DNA from: Mesorhizobium sp. Root102
Lineage (GTDB): Bacteria; Pseudomonadota; Alphaproteobacteria; Rhizobiales; Rhizobiaceae
NCBI RefSeq assembly: GCF_001425625.1
Contig: NZ_LMCP01000048.1
Span: forward strand, 213,582-277,581
Length of the DNA stretch: 64,000 nucleotides
Direction of reading: 5' to 3'
Positions 15,659 through 24,311 of this stretch are shown piece by piece (position 1 is the first letter of the stretch; every line of letters begins with the position of its first letter). Under the pieces are notes generated by a model that worked only from the letters and a program-made list of their open reading frames with translations, did no database searches and was not told the origin of the DNA. Both the position numbers and the translations under genes were made by a program.

Positions 15659-15699
15659 AAAAAAACAAACACTTAGAGCCGTTTGTGAACGGCTCTAAG
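15658..15699 (-). terminator. terminator at the end of birA / nuo-birA unit
   Basis: A perfect 12-bp stem (15672-15683 with 15688-15699) with loop TGTG is followed on the minus strand by TGTTTGTTTTTTT (15670 down to 15658). The upstream arm begins inside the birA stop codon (TAG, 15697-15695), so it directly ends the birA message. Confidence 0.85.
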
Positions 15700-16516
15700 C
15701 TCTGGCCGAAGCGACCGCGCCGAAATGCACGTCGCCGGCGGCTATCGTCAGAACCGAACCTTCATCGTCGCGGATCACGAAACGGCAGTCCTCGTCAATG
15801 GTTTCAAACACCCCACGCACCACATTACCGTCAATTCTGACAGCAACCTCGCCGCCGAGCCCCGCCGCGCGAGCCAACCACCGTCGCCTGATGGCGGCAA
15901 GTCCGCGCCCCTCATCCCACAACCGGGCATTCTCGCTCCAGGCATCCGACAGCGCTAGGAACAGTGTTTCCGCATCGCATGCCGCACCCAGCGCGCGCAA
16001 GGATGTTGCGGGATAAGGCAAATCCTCGGGGTATGCCACCACATTGACGCCGATGCCGACCGCCACTGCGAAACGGCCGCCTTCCAGGATCGCCGATTCC
16101 AGCAGGATGCCGGCCAGCTTGGCGCCGGAGGCAAGCACGTCATTCGGCCATTTCAGCTCGAAACGGTTTTTTCCTTCGCTGCCACCGTCAAGGCCTATGG
16201 CGATCCGGCCCTTCGGCACCACGGCGTCGAGCGCGTCCGCCAGCGCCAGTCCGGCGACGAAGCCCAGCGTTGCGGCAAGGCGAAGTTCTGCCCTGGTGAT
16301 GACGAGCAGCGTCGCCGCGAGGTTGCCTTCGGGGGTCGCCCACACACGGCCCCGCCGGCCGCGCCCGCTTTCCTGCTTCTTGGAAACGACCCACAATTTG
16401 CCCGGGTCGCCTGCCCTTGCGTGATCCAGTGCCAGCGCATTGGTGGAGCCGACACTGTCATGCGCCTCGAGCCGGAACCCTTCCGACGCCGAGGTTGGAG
16501 CCAGCCGAAATGCCAT
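15695..16516 (-). CDS. birA: biotin--[acetyl-CoA-carboxylase] ligase
   Basis: The 273-residue enzyme attaches biotin to carboxylase carrier proteins. SVGSTNALALDHA, the biotinyl-AMP loop SGRGRRGRVW, LKWPNDV and AGILLES are clear. The N-terminal DNA-binding helix-turn-helix of E. coli BirA is absent, so it is a single-function ligase and not a repressor. The start is ATG 16516, five bases after the nuoN stop. The longer frame to 16783 reads into nuoN in another phase. It is the last gene of the nuo series and ends at the terminator at 15658-15699. Confidence 0.93.
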   Translation of the reverse strand: MAFRLAPTSASEGFRLEAHDSVGSTNALALDHARAGDPGKLWVVSKKQESGRGRRGRVWATPEGNLAATLLVITRAELRLAATLGFVAGLALADALDAVVPKGRIAIGLDGGSEGKNRFELKWPNDVLASGAKLAGILLESAILEGGRFAVAVGIGVNVVAYPEDLPYPATSLRALGAACDAETLFLALSDAWSENARLWDEGRGLAAIRRRWLARAAGLGGEVAVRIDGNVVRGVFETIDEDCRFVIRDDEGSVLTIAAGDVHFGAVASARA

Positions 16517-16521
16517 GCCGG

Positions 16522-17958
16522 CTAGAAAAACGTCTTGGCGGCGGCTTCGGCATAGGTGCCGATCGGTCCGCCGATCAGCACATAAAACAGCACGAAGGCG
16601 CCGGAGACGCCGAGCACGACACGCAATTCCGTCGCCATCGGCACAAAGCCGCCGACCGGTTCGTCGAACCACATGATCTTGATGATGCGCAGGTAATAAT
16701 AGGCGCCCACCACCGAGGCCAGCACGCCGATGATCGCCAGCGCGTAGAGATGGGCGTTGATGGCGGCGAGGAAGACGTACCACTTCCCCCAGAAACCGGC
16801 GAGCGGCGGGATGCCGGCCAGCGAGAACATCAGGATGGTCAGGATCGTCGCCATGATCGGATTGGTCGACGACAGGCCGGCCAGATCGCTGATCTGCTCG
16901 ACATTGCCTTCCTTGCGCCGCATGGCGAGGATAAAGGCGAAAGTGCCGAGCGTCATCACCAGATAGATCAGCATGTAGATGGCAACGCCGCGCACGCCGG
17001 CCTGGCTGTTGGCGGCAAGGCCGACCAGCGCGTAGCCCATATGGCCGATCGAGGAATAGGCCATCAGCCGTTTGATGTTGGTCTGGCCGATGGCAGCAAA
17101 AGCGCCCAGCGCCATCGAGGCGATGGAGATGAAGACGATAATCTGCTGCCAGTCGGAGGCGATCGGCTTGAACGCGCCCATGGTGGCGCGCACCATCAGC
17201 GCCATCGCCGCCATCTTCGGTGCCGCCGCCAGGAAGGCCGTCACCGGCGTCGGTGCGCCCTCATAGACGTCCGGCGTCCACATGTGGAACGGCACCGCCG
17301 AAATCTTGAATGCAAGGCCGGCCAGCACGAAGACCAGGCCGAAGACGAGGCCAAGCTGGCGCTCGCCGCTGCCCAGCGCCGAAGCGATCTCCTGGAAGCC
17401 GGTGTTGCCGGTGTAGCCATAGACCAGGCTGATGCCGTAGAGCAGCATGCCCGACGACAGCGCGCCGAGGACGAAATATTTGAGGCCAGCCTCGGTCGAA
17501 CGCAGATTGTCGCGATTGATCGCGCACAGCACGTAGATCGCCAGCGACTGCAGCTCGAGGCCGAGATAGAGCCCGATCATGCTGTTGGCCGAGATCATCA
17601 GCATCATGCCGAGCGTGCTGAGCAGCACCAGCACCGAATATTCGAACTTGTCGAAATGCTCCGCCCTGGCGAAGCGCATCGACATCGCCAGCGTCACCGC
17701 CGAGCCGACCAGCGCCAGCACCTTCATGAAACGGGCAAAGGAATCCTGGATGAAGGCATTGCCATAGGCGCTGCCCTGCCCGGTTTGGAAGATCAGCCAG
17801 GCGCCCGCGACCACCAGCACGGCGACGGCAAGGCCGGTCACCGTGTTGGCGGTGTTGGCGCGCGAATAGGCGCCGACCATCAGCAGCGCCAGCGCGCCGA
17901 CGGCAAGGATCAGCTCTGGCGTCGAGAGCGACAGGCTGGAGAGAAGGTCCGGCGTCAT
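16522..17958 (-). CDS. nuoN: NADH-quinone oxidoreductase subunit N
   Basis: The 478-residue antiporter-like membrane subunit of complex I has about 14 spans. The proton-channel Glu/Lys region is seen in LYLGLELQSLAIYVLCA, and the conserved VPFHMWTPDVYEGAPTPVTA and FSLAGIPPLAGFWGKWYVF segments are present. The start is ATG 17958 (MTPDLLSSLSLSTPELILAV); the 22 codons open upstream read the nuoM-nuoN gap. It lies 19 bases after nuoM and five before birA. Confidence 0.95.
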   Translation of the reverse strand: MTPDLLSSLSLSTPELILAVGALALLMVGAYSRANTANTVTGLAVAVLVVAGAWLIFQTGQGSAYGNAFIQDSFARFMKVLALVGSAVTLAMSMRFARAEHFDKFEYSVLVLLSTLGMMLMISANSMIGLYLGLELQSLAIYVLCAINRDNLRSTEAGLKYFVLGALSSGMLLYGISLVYGYTGNTGFQEIASALGSGERQLGLVFGLVFVLAGLAFKISAVPFHMWTPDVYEGAPTPVTAFLAAAPKMAAMALMVRATMGAFKPIASDWQQIIVFISIASMALGAFAAIGQTNIKRLMAYSSIGHMGYALVGLAANSQAGVRGVAIYMLIYLVMTLGTFAFILAMRRKEGNVEQISDLAGLSSTNPIMATILTILMFSLAGIPPLAGFWGKWYVFLAAINAHLYALAIIGVLASVVGAYYYLRIIKIMWFDEPVGGFVPMATELRVVLGVSGAFVLFYVLIGGPIGTYAEAAAKTFF

Positions 17959-17977
17959 GGTTCGCAAAACCCCTGGG

Positions 17978-19483
17978 TCAGTTCGCCGCCGCGGTCTGCG
18001 CGGCGCCGATGGATGCAGTGACATTGGTGACGAGCGACTTGACCGATTCGGCCGTCGCGTCGAAGACGGGTGCGGGATAAACGCCGAAGAAGATGACCAG
18101 CACGACCAGCGGATAAAGGATCACCTTCTCGCGCGGCGACAGGTCGAGCAGGCCCTTCAGGCTGTCCTTGGTCAGCGCGCCGAAGATCACCCGGCGATAG
18201 AGCCAGAGTGCGTAGGCAGCCGACAGGATGACGCCGGTGGTGGCGAAGAATGCCACCCAGGTGTTGACCCGGAACACGCCAAGCATGGTCAGGAACTCGC
18301 CGACGAAGCCGCTGGTGCCTGGCAGGCCGACATTGGCCATGGTGAAGATCAGGAACACCGTGGCGTATTTCGGCATGTTGTTGACCAGCCCGCCATAGGC
18401 CGCGATTTCGCGTGTGTGCATGCGGTCGTAGATGACGCCGACGCACAGGAACAGCGCGCCGGAGACGAGGCCGTGGCTGAGCATCTGGAAGATCGCGCCC
18501 TGCACGCCTTCCTGGTTCATGGCGAAGATGCCCATGGTGACGAAGCCCATATGGGCGACCGACGAATAGGCGATCAGCTTCTTCATGTCCTCCTGCATCA
18601 GCGCCACCAGCGAGGTGTAGATGATGGCGACGACCGAGAGCGCGAAGATCAGGGGCGCGAACATTTCGGACGCCAGCGGGAACATCGGCAAGGAGAAACG
18701 CAGGAAGCCATACCCGCCCATCTTCAACAGGATGGCGGCCAGGATCACCGAGCCTGCCGTTGGCGCCTCGACGTGCGCGTCGGGCAGCCAGGTGTGCACC
18801 GGCCACATCGGCATCTTCACCGCAAAGGAGGCGAAGAAGGCAAGCCATAGCCAAGTCTGCATGTTGGCCGGGAAATTGTGCGTCAGAAGCGTCGGGATGT
18901 CGGTCGTGCCTGACTGGAAGAACATCGCCATGATGGCGAGCAGCATCAGCACTGAGCCGGCCAGCGTGTAGAGGAAGAACTTGAACGAGGCATAGACGCG
19001 CCGCTTGCCGCCCCAGACGCCGATGATGATGAACATCGGGATCAAGCCGGCCTCGAAGAAGACGTAGAACAGCACAATATCCAGCGCGCAGAACACGCCG
19101 ATCATCAGCGTTTCGAGCAGCAGGAAGGCGATCATGTAGGCCTTGACGCGCTTCTCGATCGCCTCCCACGAGGCCAGGATGCAAAGCGGCATCAGGAACG
19201 TGGTCAGGATGACGAACAGCATCGAGATGCCGTCGACGCCCATATGGTAGGAGATGCCGGAATCGAGCCAGGCGACCTTCTCCACGAACTGGAAGCCTGC
19301 CTGAGAATTGTCGAAGCCGGTCCAGATGAACAGCGAGATGATGAACGTGAACGTCGTCGTCAACAGCGCGATGGCGCGGATGTTGCGGCGTGCATTTTCG
19401 CTGTCATCATTGATGAACAGGATAAGCAGCACACCAACCAGCGGCAGGAAGGTGACCAGCGAGAGGATTGGCCAGGCGGTCAT
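17978..19483 (-). CDS. nuoM: NADH-quinone oxidoreductase subunit M
   Basis: The 501-residue complex I membrane subunit has the channel helix with LFYVFFEAGLIPMFIIIGVW, the MPMWPVHTWLPDAHVEAPT segment, SVAHMGFVTMGIF and ANVGLPGTSGFVGEF, all standard. It pumps protons together with NuoL and NuoN. The start is ATG 19483, sharing its first base with the nuoL stop (TGA 19485-19483). The frame stays open upstream to 19654 only as a shadow of nuoL. Confidence 0.96.
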   Translation of the reverse strand: MTAWPILSLVTFLPLVGVLLILFINDDSENARRNIRAIALLTTTFTFIISLFIWTGFDNSQAGFQFVEKVAWLDSGISYHMGVDGISMLFVILTTFLMPLCILASWEAIEKRVKAYMIAFLLLETLMIGVFCALDIVLFYVFFEAGLIPMFIIIGVWGGKRRVYASFKFFLYTLAGSVLMLLAIMAMFFQSGTTDIPTLLTHNFPANMQTWLWLAFFASFAVKMPMWPVHTWLPDAHVEAPTAGSVILAAILLKMGGYGFLRFSLPMFPLASEMFAPLIFALSVVAIIYTSLVALMQEDMKKLIAYSSVAHMGFVTMGIFAMNQEGVQGAIFQMLSHGLVSGALFLCVGVIYDRMHTREIAAYGGLVNNMPKYATVFLIFTMANVGLPGTSGFVGEFLTMLGVFRVNTWVAFFATTGVILSAAYALWLYRRVIFGALTKDSLKGLLDLSPREKVILYPLVVLVIFFGVYPAPVFDATAESVKSLVTNVTASIGAAQTAAAN

Positions 19484-21456
19484 CAGAGCATCATCCAGGT
19501 GACGAGTGCGGCAACGCCGATCAGCATGGCGAAGGCATAATGATAGAGGTAGCCGGTCTGCAGCTTCACGACGCGGTTGGTGACATCGACGACGCGAGCG
19601 GAAATGCCATCCGGGCCGAGGCCGTCGATGACGGTGCCATCGCCGGTCTTCCACAGGAAATGGCCGAGGCGCTTGGCGGGCCGCACGAACAGGAAGTCGT
19701 AGAGCTCGTCAAAGTACCACTTGTTGAGCAGGAAGGCGTAGAGCCCGCGATGCTGGGCGGCCAGATTGGCAGGCATTTCCGGCGAGCGGATGTAGAACTT
19801 CCAAGCCAGCGCCCAGCCGATCAGCATGGCGATGAAGGGCGATAGCTCGACCCACAGCGGCAACTCGTGGATATCGTGCAGGATGTGGTTTTCCGGCAGC
19901 GTGAACAACGACGCCTTCCAGAACTCGGCATAGCCCTCGCCGATGAAGGCGCCGTGGAAGATGATGCCTGCAAACAGCGCGCCCGCCGCCAGGACGAACA
20001 GCGGCACCAGCATCACCGGCGGCGATTCGTGGACGTGGTGCATCACCTCATGGCTCGCCCGCGGCTTGCCGTGGAAGGTCATGTAGATCAGCCGCCAGGA
20101 ATAGAAGGCGGTGAAGCCAGCGGCGACGACCAGCGCTACGAAGGCCATGCCGGCAACCGAATTGTGGCCGGCAAAGGCGCTCTCGACGATGGCATCCTTG
20201 GAGAAGAAACCGGCGGTGCCGATGACCGTCACCGGTATGCCGACGCCGGTCAGCGCCAGCGTGCCGATCACCATCATCCAGTAGGTGGTCGGGATCAATT
20301 TCCTGAGGCCGCCCATCTTGCGCATGTCCTGCTCGTCGGAGACGGCATGGATGACCGAGCCCGAGCCGAGGAACAGCAGCGCCTTGAAGAAGGCATGGGT
20401 GAACAGGTGGAAGATGGCAGCGCCATAGGCGCCGACGCCAAGCGCCACGAACATGTAGCCGAGCTGCGAGCAGGTCGAATAGGCGATGACGCGCTTGATG
20501 TCGTTCTGGACGAGGCCGACCGTCGCCGCGAAAAAGGCGGTGAAGGCGCCGATGAAGGTCACCACCGTCAGCGCCGAATGCGACAGTTCGAACAGCGGCG
20601 ACAGCCGCGCCAGCATGAACACGCCGGCCGTCACCATGGTGGCGGCATGGATCAGTGCGGAAACCGGCGTCGGGCCTTCCATGGCATCCGGCAGCCAGGT
20701 GTGCAGCGGCACCTGCGCCGACTTGCCCATGGCGCCCATGAACAGCAGCAGGCAGACGACCGTCATGGCCGCCTGCTTGTCCAGCGCATAGCCGAGGAAG
20801 GTCAACACGGCCGCGCCATGCGGCGCGCCCTCAGCCGGGATGAACGTCGCCGCATTGGCGAAGATGGTGCCGAGATTGACCGAGCCGAACAGCACGAACA
20901 GGCCGAAGATGCCGAGCGCGAAGCCGAAGTCGCCGACGCGGTTGACGACGAAGGCCTTGATGGCGGCGGCATTGGCCGACGGCTTCTTGTACCAGAAGCC
21001 GATCAGCAGGTAGGAAGCGAGACCGACCCCTTCCCAGCCGAAGAACATCTGCACCAGATTGTCGGCCGTCACCAGCATCAGCATGGCGAAGGTGAACAGC
21101 GACAGGTAGGCAAAGAAGCGCGGCCGGTTCGGATCGTGGTGCATGTAGCCGATCGAATAGATATGAACCAGCGCCGACACGGTGTTGACCACCACCAGCA
21201 TCACCACCGTCAGCGTGTCGATACGCAAAGCCCAGGCCGCTTCCAGGCCGCCTGACTGGATCCAGCGCAGCACCGGCACGGTGAACACCTCGCCATGGCC
21301 GAAGCCGACAGTGAAGAAGGCGACCCACGACAGCACGGCCGCGATCACCAGGAAACCGGAGGTGATGTATTCGGACGCCTTGGCGCCGAGCGACGTGCCG
21401 AACAGGCCGACGATCAGGAAGCCGAGCAGGGGAAGGAAGACGATGGCCTGATACAT
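19483..21456 (-). CDS. nuoL: NADH-quinone oxidoreductase subunit L
   Basis: The 657-residue largest membrane subunit of complex I has the antiporter core (FFGWEGVGLASYLLIGFWY, KSAQVPLHTWLPDAMEGPTP, GSVIHAVSDEQDMRKMGGLR). It also has the long C-terminal region that forms the lateral helix along NuoM and NuoN. Length and motifs are normal. It begins 10 bases after nuoK and overlaps nuoM by one base. Confidence 0.97.
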   Translation of the reverse strand: MYQAIVFLPLLGFLIVGLFGTSLGAKASEYITSGFLVIAAVLSWVAFFTVGFGHGEVFTVPVLRWIQSGGLEAAWALRIDTLTVVMLVVVNTVSALVHIYSIGYMHHDPNRPRFFAYLSLFTFAMLMLVTADNLVQMFFGWEGVGLASYLLIGFWYKKPSANAAAIKAFVVNRVGDFGFALGIFGLFVLFGSVNLGTIFANAATFIPAEGAPHGAAVLTFLGYALDKQAAMTVVCLLLFMGAMGKSAQVPLHTWLPDAMEGPTPVSALIHAATMVTAGVFMLARLSPLFELSHSALTVVTFIGAFTAFFAATVGLVQNDIKRVIAYSTCSQLGYMFVALGVGAYGAAIFHLFTHAFFKALLFLGSGSVIHAVSDEQDMRKMGGLRKLIPTTYWMMVIGTLALTGVGIPVTVIGTAGFFSKDAIVESAFAGHNSVAGMAFVALVVAAGFTAFYSWRLIYMTFHGKPRASHEVMHHVHESPPVMLVPLFVLAAGALFAGIIFHGAFIGEGYAEFWKASLFTLPENHILHDIHELPLWVELSPFIAMLIGWALAWKFYIRSPEMPANLAAQHRGLYAFLLNKWYFDELYDFLFVRPAKRLGHFLWKTGDGTVIDGLGPDGISARVVDVTNRVVKLQTGYLYHYAFAMLIGVAALVTWMML

Positions 21457-21466
21457 GGTGGTTCCG

Positions 21467-21775
21467 TCAACCCTTCATCATGTTCACGTCTTCGACCGCG
21501 ATCGAGCCGCGGTTGCGGAAGAAGACGACGAGAATGGCAAGTCCGATGGCGGCCTCGGCCGCCGCGACCGTCAGCACGAACAGCGCGAACACCTGGCCGA
21601 CCAGATCGCCGAGTGCGGCCGAAAAAGCGACGAAATTGATGTTGACCGCAAGCAGGATCAGTTCGACCGACATCAGGATGACGATGACGTTCTTGCGGTT
21701 CAGGAAGATGCCGAACACGCCGAGCGTGAACAGGATCGCCGATACGGTCAGATAATGCGCGATGCCGACAACCAT
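21467..21775 (-). CDS. nuoK: NADH-quinone oxidoreductase subunit K
   Basis: The 102-residue membrane subunit has three spans and two buried Glu residues in MSVELILLAVNINFVAFSA and TVAAAEAAIGLAILVVFFRN, both needed for proton pumping in the family. It follows nuoJ with one base between the nuoJ stop and its ATG at 21775. Size is normal. Confidence 0.96.
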   Translation of the reverse strand: MVVGIAHYLTVSAILFTLGVFGIFLNRKNVIVILMSVELILLAVNINFVAFSAALGDLVGQVFALFVLTVAAAEAAIGLAILVVFFRNRGSIAVEDVNMMKG

Positions 21776-21776
21776 C

Positions 21777-22397
21777 TCAGAGTCCCTCGCCTGTCTTGAC
21801 CTTGCGGATTTCCATGCCGGTCGCAGGCGTGCGGCCGACCTGGGCTGCGATCGACTGCCGCTTGACGCCTGGTTTGTGGCGCAGCGTCAGCACGATGGCG
21901 CCGATCATAGCGACCAGCAGCACGAGGCCCGAAATCTGGAAATAGTAGAGGTAGTCGGTATAGAGGATGTCGCCGAGCGCGGCCGTGTTGGTTCGCGTGG
22001 CGAGATCCGGAATGGGCTTGGAGACCGTCGAGGCAAGCTGCGGCGCGAATGTGTAGCCGCCGAGCACGACGATCAGTTCGGCTGCCAGGATCAGCCCGAC
22101 CAGCGCGCCGATCGGCGCATATTGCAGGGCGCCGCTCTTCAACTCGGCGAAATCGACGTCGAGCATCATGACGACGAACAGGAACAGCACCATCACCGCG
22201 CCGACATAGACGACGAGCAGGATCATCGCCAGGAACTCGGCCCCGGTCAGCATGAACAGGCCAGCGGCGTTGAAGAAGGTCAGGATCAGGAACAGCACCG
22301 AATGCACGGGGTTGCGCGACGAAATGACCATGAACGCCGACGCCACCGCGACAAAGGCGAAGAGGTAGAAAAAGGCCGCCTCTAGTCCACTCAACAT
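21777..22397 (-). CDS. nuoJ: NADH-quinone oxidoreductase subunit J
   Basis: The 206-residue complex I membrane subunit has five spans. AEFLAMILLVVYVGAVMVLF contains the conserved third-span segment with its pi-bulge Tyr. The start is ATG 22397 (MLSGLEAAFFYLFAFVAVAS); the frame open to 22523 covers only the nuoI-nuoJ gap. That gap is 129 bases, the widest in the operon, and holds a perfect stem-loop (22419-22444). Confidence 0.95.
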   Translation of the reverse strand: MLSGLEAAFFYLFAFVAVASAFMVISSRNPVHSVLFLILTFFNAAGLFMLTGAEFLAMILLVVYVGAVMVLFLFVVMMLDVDFAELKSGALQYAPIGALVGLILAAELIVVLGGYTFAPQLASTVSKPIPDLATRTNTAALGDILYTDYLYYFQISGLVLLVAMIGAIVLTLRHKPGVKRQSIAAQVGRTPATGMEIRKVKTGEGL

Positions 22398-22418
22398 TGG
22401 GGATCCCCCGGTTCCTGT

Positions 22419-22444
22419 ACAAACAGGACACTCGTCCTGTTTGT
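22419..22444 (-). promoter_or_regulatory. stem-loop in the nuoI-nuoJ gap
   Basis: ACAAACAGGAC (22419-22429) pairs perfectly with GTCCTGTTTGT (22434-22444) around loop ACTC. There is no T run on the downstream (lower) side, so it is not a typical terminator. It could act as an RNA-processing or stabilising hairpin between the hydrophilic and membrane-arm parts of the operon. Confidence 0.55.
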
Positions 22445-22526
22445 TGTCTCTGGCCTGGTTCCGCCTCCGGTTCCAAAGCCGCGTTGTCCTTAGACGAGGC
22501 CCCTCGCCCCGTCCATGCGTCAAATA

Positions 22527-23018
22527 TCAGCGGTAGGGCGAGTCCAGCGAGATGTTGCGCGCCAGTTCGCGCTCCCACCGGTCGCCATTCGCCAACAGCT
22601 TGTCCTTGTCGTAGTAGAGTTCCTCGCGCGTTTCCGTCGCGAATTCGAAATTCGGCCCCTCGACGATGGCGTCGACCGGGCAGGCTTCCTGGCAGAAGCC
22701 GCAATAGATGCACTTCACCATGTCGATGTCGTAGCGCACCGTGCGGCGCGTGCCGTCATTGCGGCGCGGTCCGGCCTCGATGGTGATGGCCTGCGCCGGG
22801 CAGATTGCCTCGCACAGCTTGCAGGCGATGCAGCGTTCCTCGCCGTTGGGATAGCGGCGCAAGGCGTGCTCGCCCCGGAAGCGCGGGCTGGTCGGCCCCT
22901 TCTCGTGCGGATAGTTGATCGTCTCCTTCGGCGCGAAAAACTGGCGCATCGACAGGAAGAAGGCGCTGACAAAATCCTGCAGCAGCAGCGATTTTGCGGC
23001 TTGGGAAAGAGCGCTCAT
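22527..23018 (-). CDS. nuoI: NADH-quinone oxidoreductase subunit I
   Basis: The 163-residue peripheral subunit carries the two [4Fe-4S] clusters N6a and N6b: CIACKLCEAICP (about 60-71) and CIYCGFCQEACP (about 99-110). The start MSALSQAAKSLLLQDFVSAF gives the amphipathic membrane-anchor helix. ATG 23018 overlaps the stop of the small membrane-protein gene upstream (TGA 23017-23015); the longer frame to 23132 lies inside that gene. Electrons pass from NuoG through NuoI to NuoB. Confidence 0.96.
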   Translation of the reverse strand: MSALSQAAKSLLLQDFVSAFFLSMRQFFAPKETINYPHEKGPTSPRFRGEHALRRYPNGEERCIACKLCEAICPAQAITIEAGPRRNDGTRRTVRYDIDMVKCIYCGFCQEACPVDAIVEGPNFEFATETREELYYDKDKLLANGDRWERELARNISLDSPYR

Positions 23019-23269
23019 TGTTGTGCTCCAAACGTCGTTACTGCCAGTATCGCACCCAGGACGGACCAAAAAACTGGCATAAAATAGCGATAAGCAAACG
23101 TGGTCGCCGCTCCAAGCTTGCTCTTGTTCCAACCCAAGATCGGCATCACATATCCGGCCGGCAGCCTTTCCTGGCTTTTAAGCACGAATGGCAAGACGGC
23201 GACGTAGCCGAATGCCGCAACCGCCAATCCGCAGACCACACCGATCAGTCCAAGCGAAACTGTGCTCAT
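23015..23269 (-). CDS. small membrane protein encoded between nuoH and nuoI
   Basis: The 84-residue product is not a standard complex I subunit. It has two hydrophobic stretches, LGLIGVVCGLAVAAFGYVAV (about 6-25) and PVFWSVLGAILAVTTFG near the C-terminus. A polar middle (LKSQERLPAGY, LGWNKSKLGAA) lies between them. Its ATG (23269) overlaps the nuoH stop and its TGA (23017-23015) overlaps the nuoI ATG, so it is translationally coupled on both sides and made with complex I. I know no family name. It may be an accessory or assembly subunit, which is inference from position. Confidence 0.75.
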   Translation of the reverse strand: MSTVSLGLIGVVCGLAVAAFGYVAVLPFVLKSQERLPAGYVMPILGWNKSKLGAATTFAYRYFMPVFWSVLGAILAVTTFGAQQ

Positions 23270-24309
23270 GCCCATCCCGCGATCTTGAGGACGGCAGCGG
23301 TGGCAACCACCATGAACAGCGAGATCGGCAGGAACACTTTCCAGCCGAGCCGCATCAGCTGGTCGTAGCGGTAGCGCGGCACGAAAGCCTTGACCATGGA
23401 AATGCCGAAGAACACGAAGCAGACTTTCAGCACGAACCAGATGACACCCGGCACCCATGTGAACGGCGCGAAATCGAAGGGCGGCAACCAGCCGCCGAGG
23501 AACAGGACGGTGGCCAGCGCGCACATCAGCACGATGGCGACATACTCACCAAGGAAGAACAGCAGGAACGGCGTCGATGAATATTCGACCATGTGGCCGG
23601 CGACCAGTTCCGATTCGGCTTCCACCAGATCGAAGGGCGGACGGTTCGTCTCGGCCAGTGCCGAGATGAAGAAGATGATGAACATCGGAAACAGTGCCAG
23701 CCAGTTCCAGTCGAGGAAGGTGTTGGGCAGGCCAAGCTTGGTGCCCAGCCCATCATGCTGCGACAGCACGATGTCGGACAGGTTGAGCGAGCCGGCGGTA
23801 AGCAGAACGGTGACGATGACGAAGCCGATCGAGACTTCGTAGGACACCATCTGAGCCGCAGAACGCAGCGCGCCGAGGAACGGATATTTCGAGTTGGACG
23901 CCCAGCCGCCCATGATCACGCCATAGACCTCGAGCGAGGAGATGGCGAAGACATAGAGGATGCCGACATTGACGTTGGCGATCGCCCAGCCCTGGCTGAC
24001 CGGGATGACCGCCCAGGCCGAAATCGCCAGCACCGCCGACACCAGCGGCGCCAGCAGGAAGACGCCCTTGTTGGCGCCCGACGGAATGATCGGTTCCTTG
24101 AAGACGAATTTCAGCAGATCGGCGAAGGCCTGCAGCGTGCCCCAGGGACCGACGACGTTCGGACCACGGCGCAGTTGCACCGCCGCCCAGATCTTGCGGT
24201 CGGCGTAGAGGATGTAGGCGACGAAGATCAAAAGCACGACGATCAGCACGACCGACTTCAAGAGGATCAGCAGCGCCGGCAGCACGTAAAAGGAGAAGAA
24301 AGTGTCCAT
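23266..24309 (-). CDS. nuoH: NADH-quinone oxidoreductase subunit H
   Basis: The 347-residue membrane subunit forms much of the quinone-binding site. RRGPNVVGPWGTLQAFADLL, ETNRPPFDLVEAESELVAGH and the C-terminal RYRYDQLMRLGWKVFLPIS are diagnostic. The start is ATG 24309 (MDTFFSFYVLPALLILLKSV), two bases after the nuoG stop. Its stop overlaps the ATG of the small membrane-protein gene. All catalytic-loop acidic residues of the family appear present. Confidence 0.97.
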   Translation of the reverse strand: MDTFFSFYVLPALLILLKSVVLIVVLLIFVAYILYADRKIWAAVQLRRGPNVVGPWGTLQAFADLLKFVFKEPIIPSGANKGVFLLAPLVSAVLAISAWAVIPVSQGWAIANVNVGILYVFAISSLEVYGVIMGGWASNSKYPFLGALRSAAQMVSYEVSIGFVIVTVLLTAGSLNLSDIVLSQHDGLGTKLGLPNTFLDWNWLALFPMFIIFFISALAETNRPPFDLVEAESELVAGHMVEYSSTPFLLFFLGEYVAIVLMCALATVLFLGGWLPPFDFAPFTWVPGVIWFVLKVCFVFFGISMVKAFVPRYRYDQLMRLGWKVFLPISLFMVVATAAVLKIAGWA

Positions 24310-24311
24310 GC

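Noticed and set aside
16417..18021. 534-codon plus-strand open frame
   Set aside because: It is antisense to nuoN and birA and has the His/Asp/Arg-rich composition of a shadow frame.
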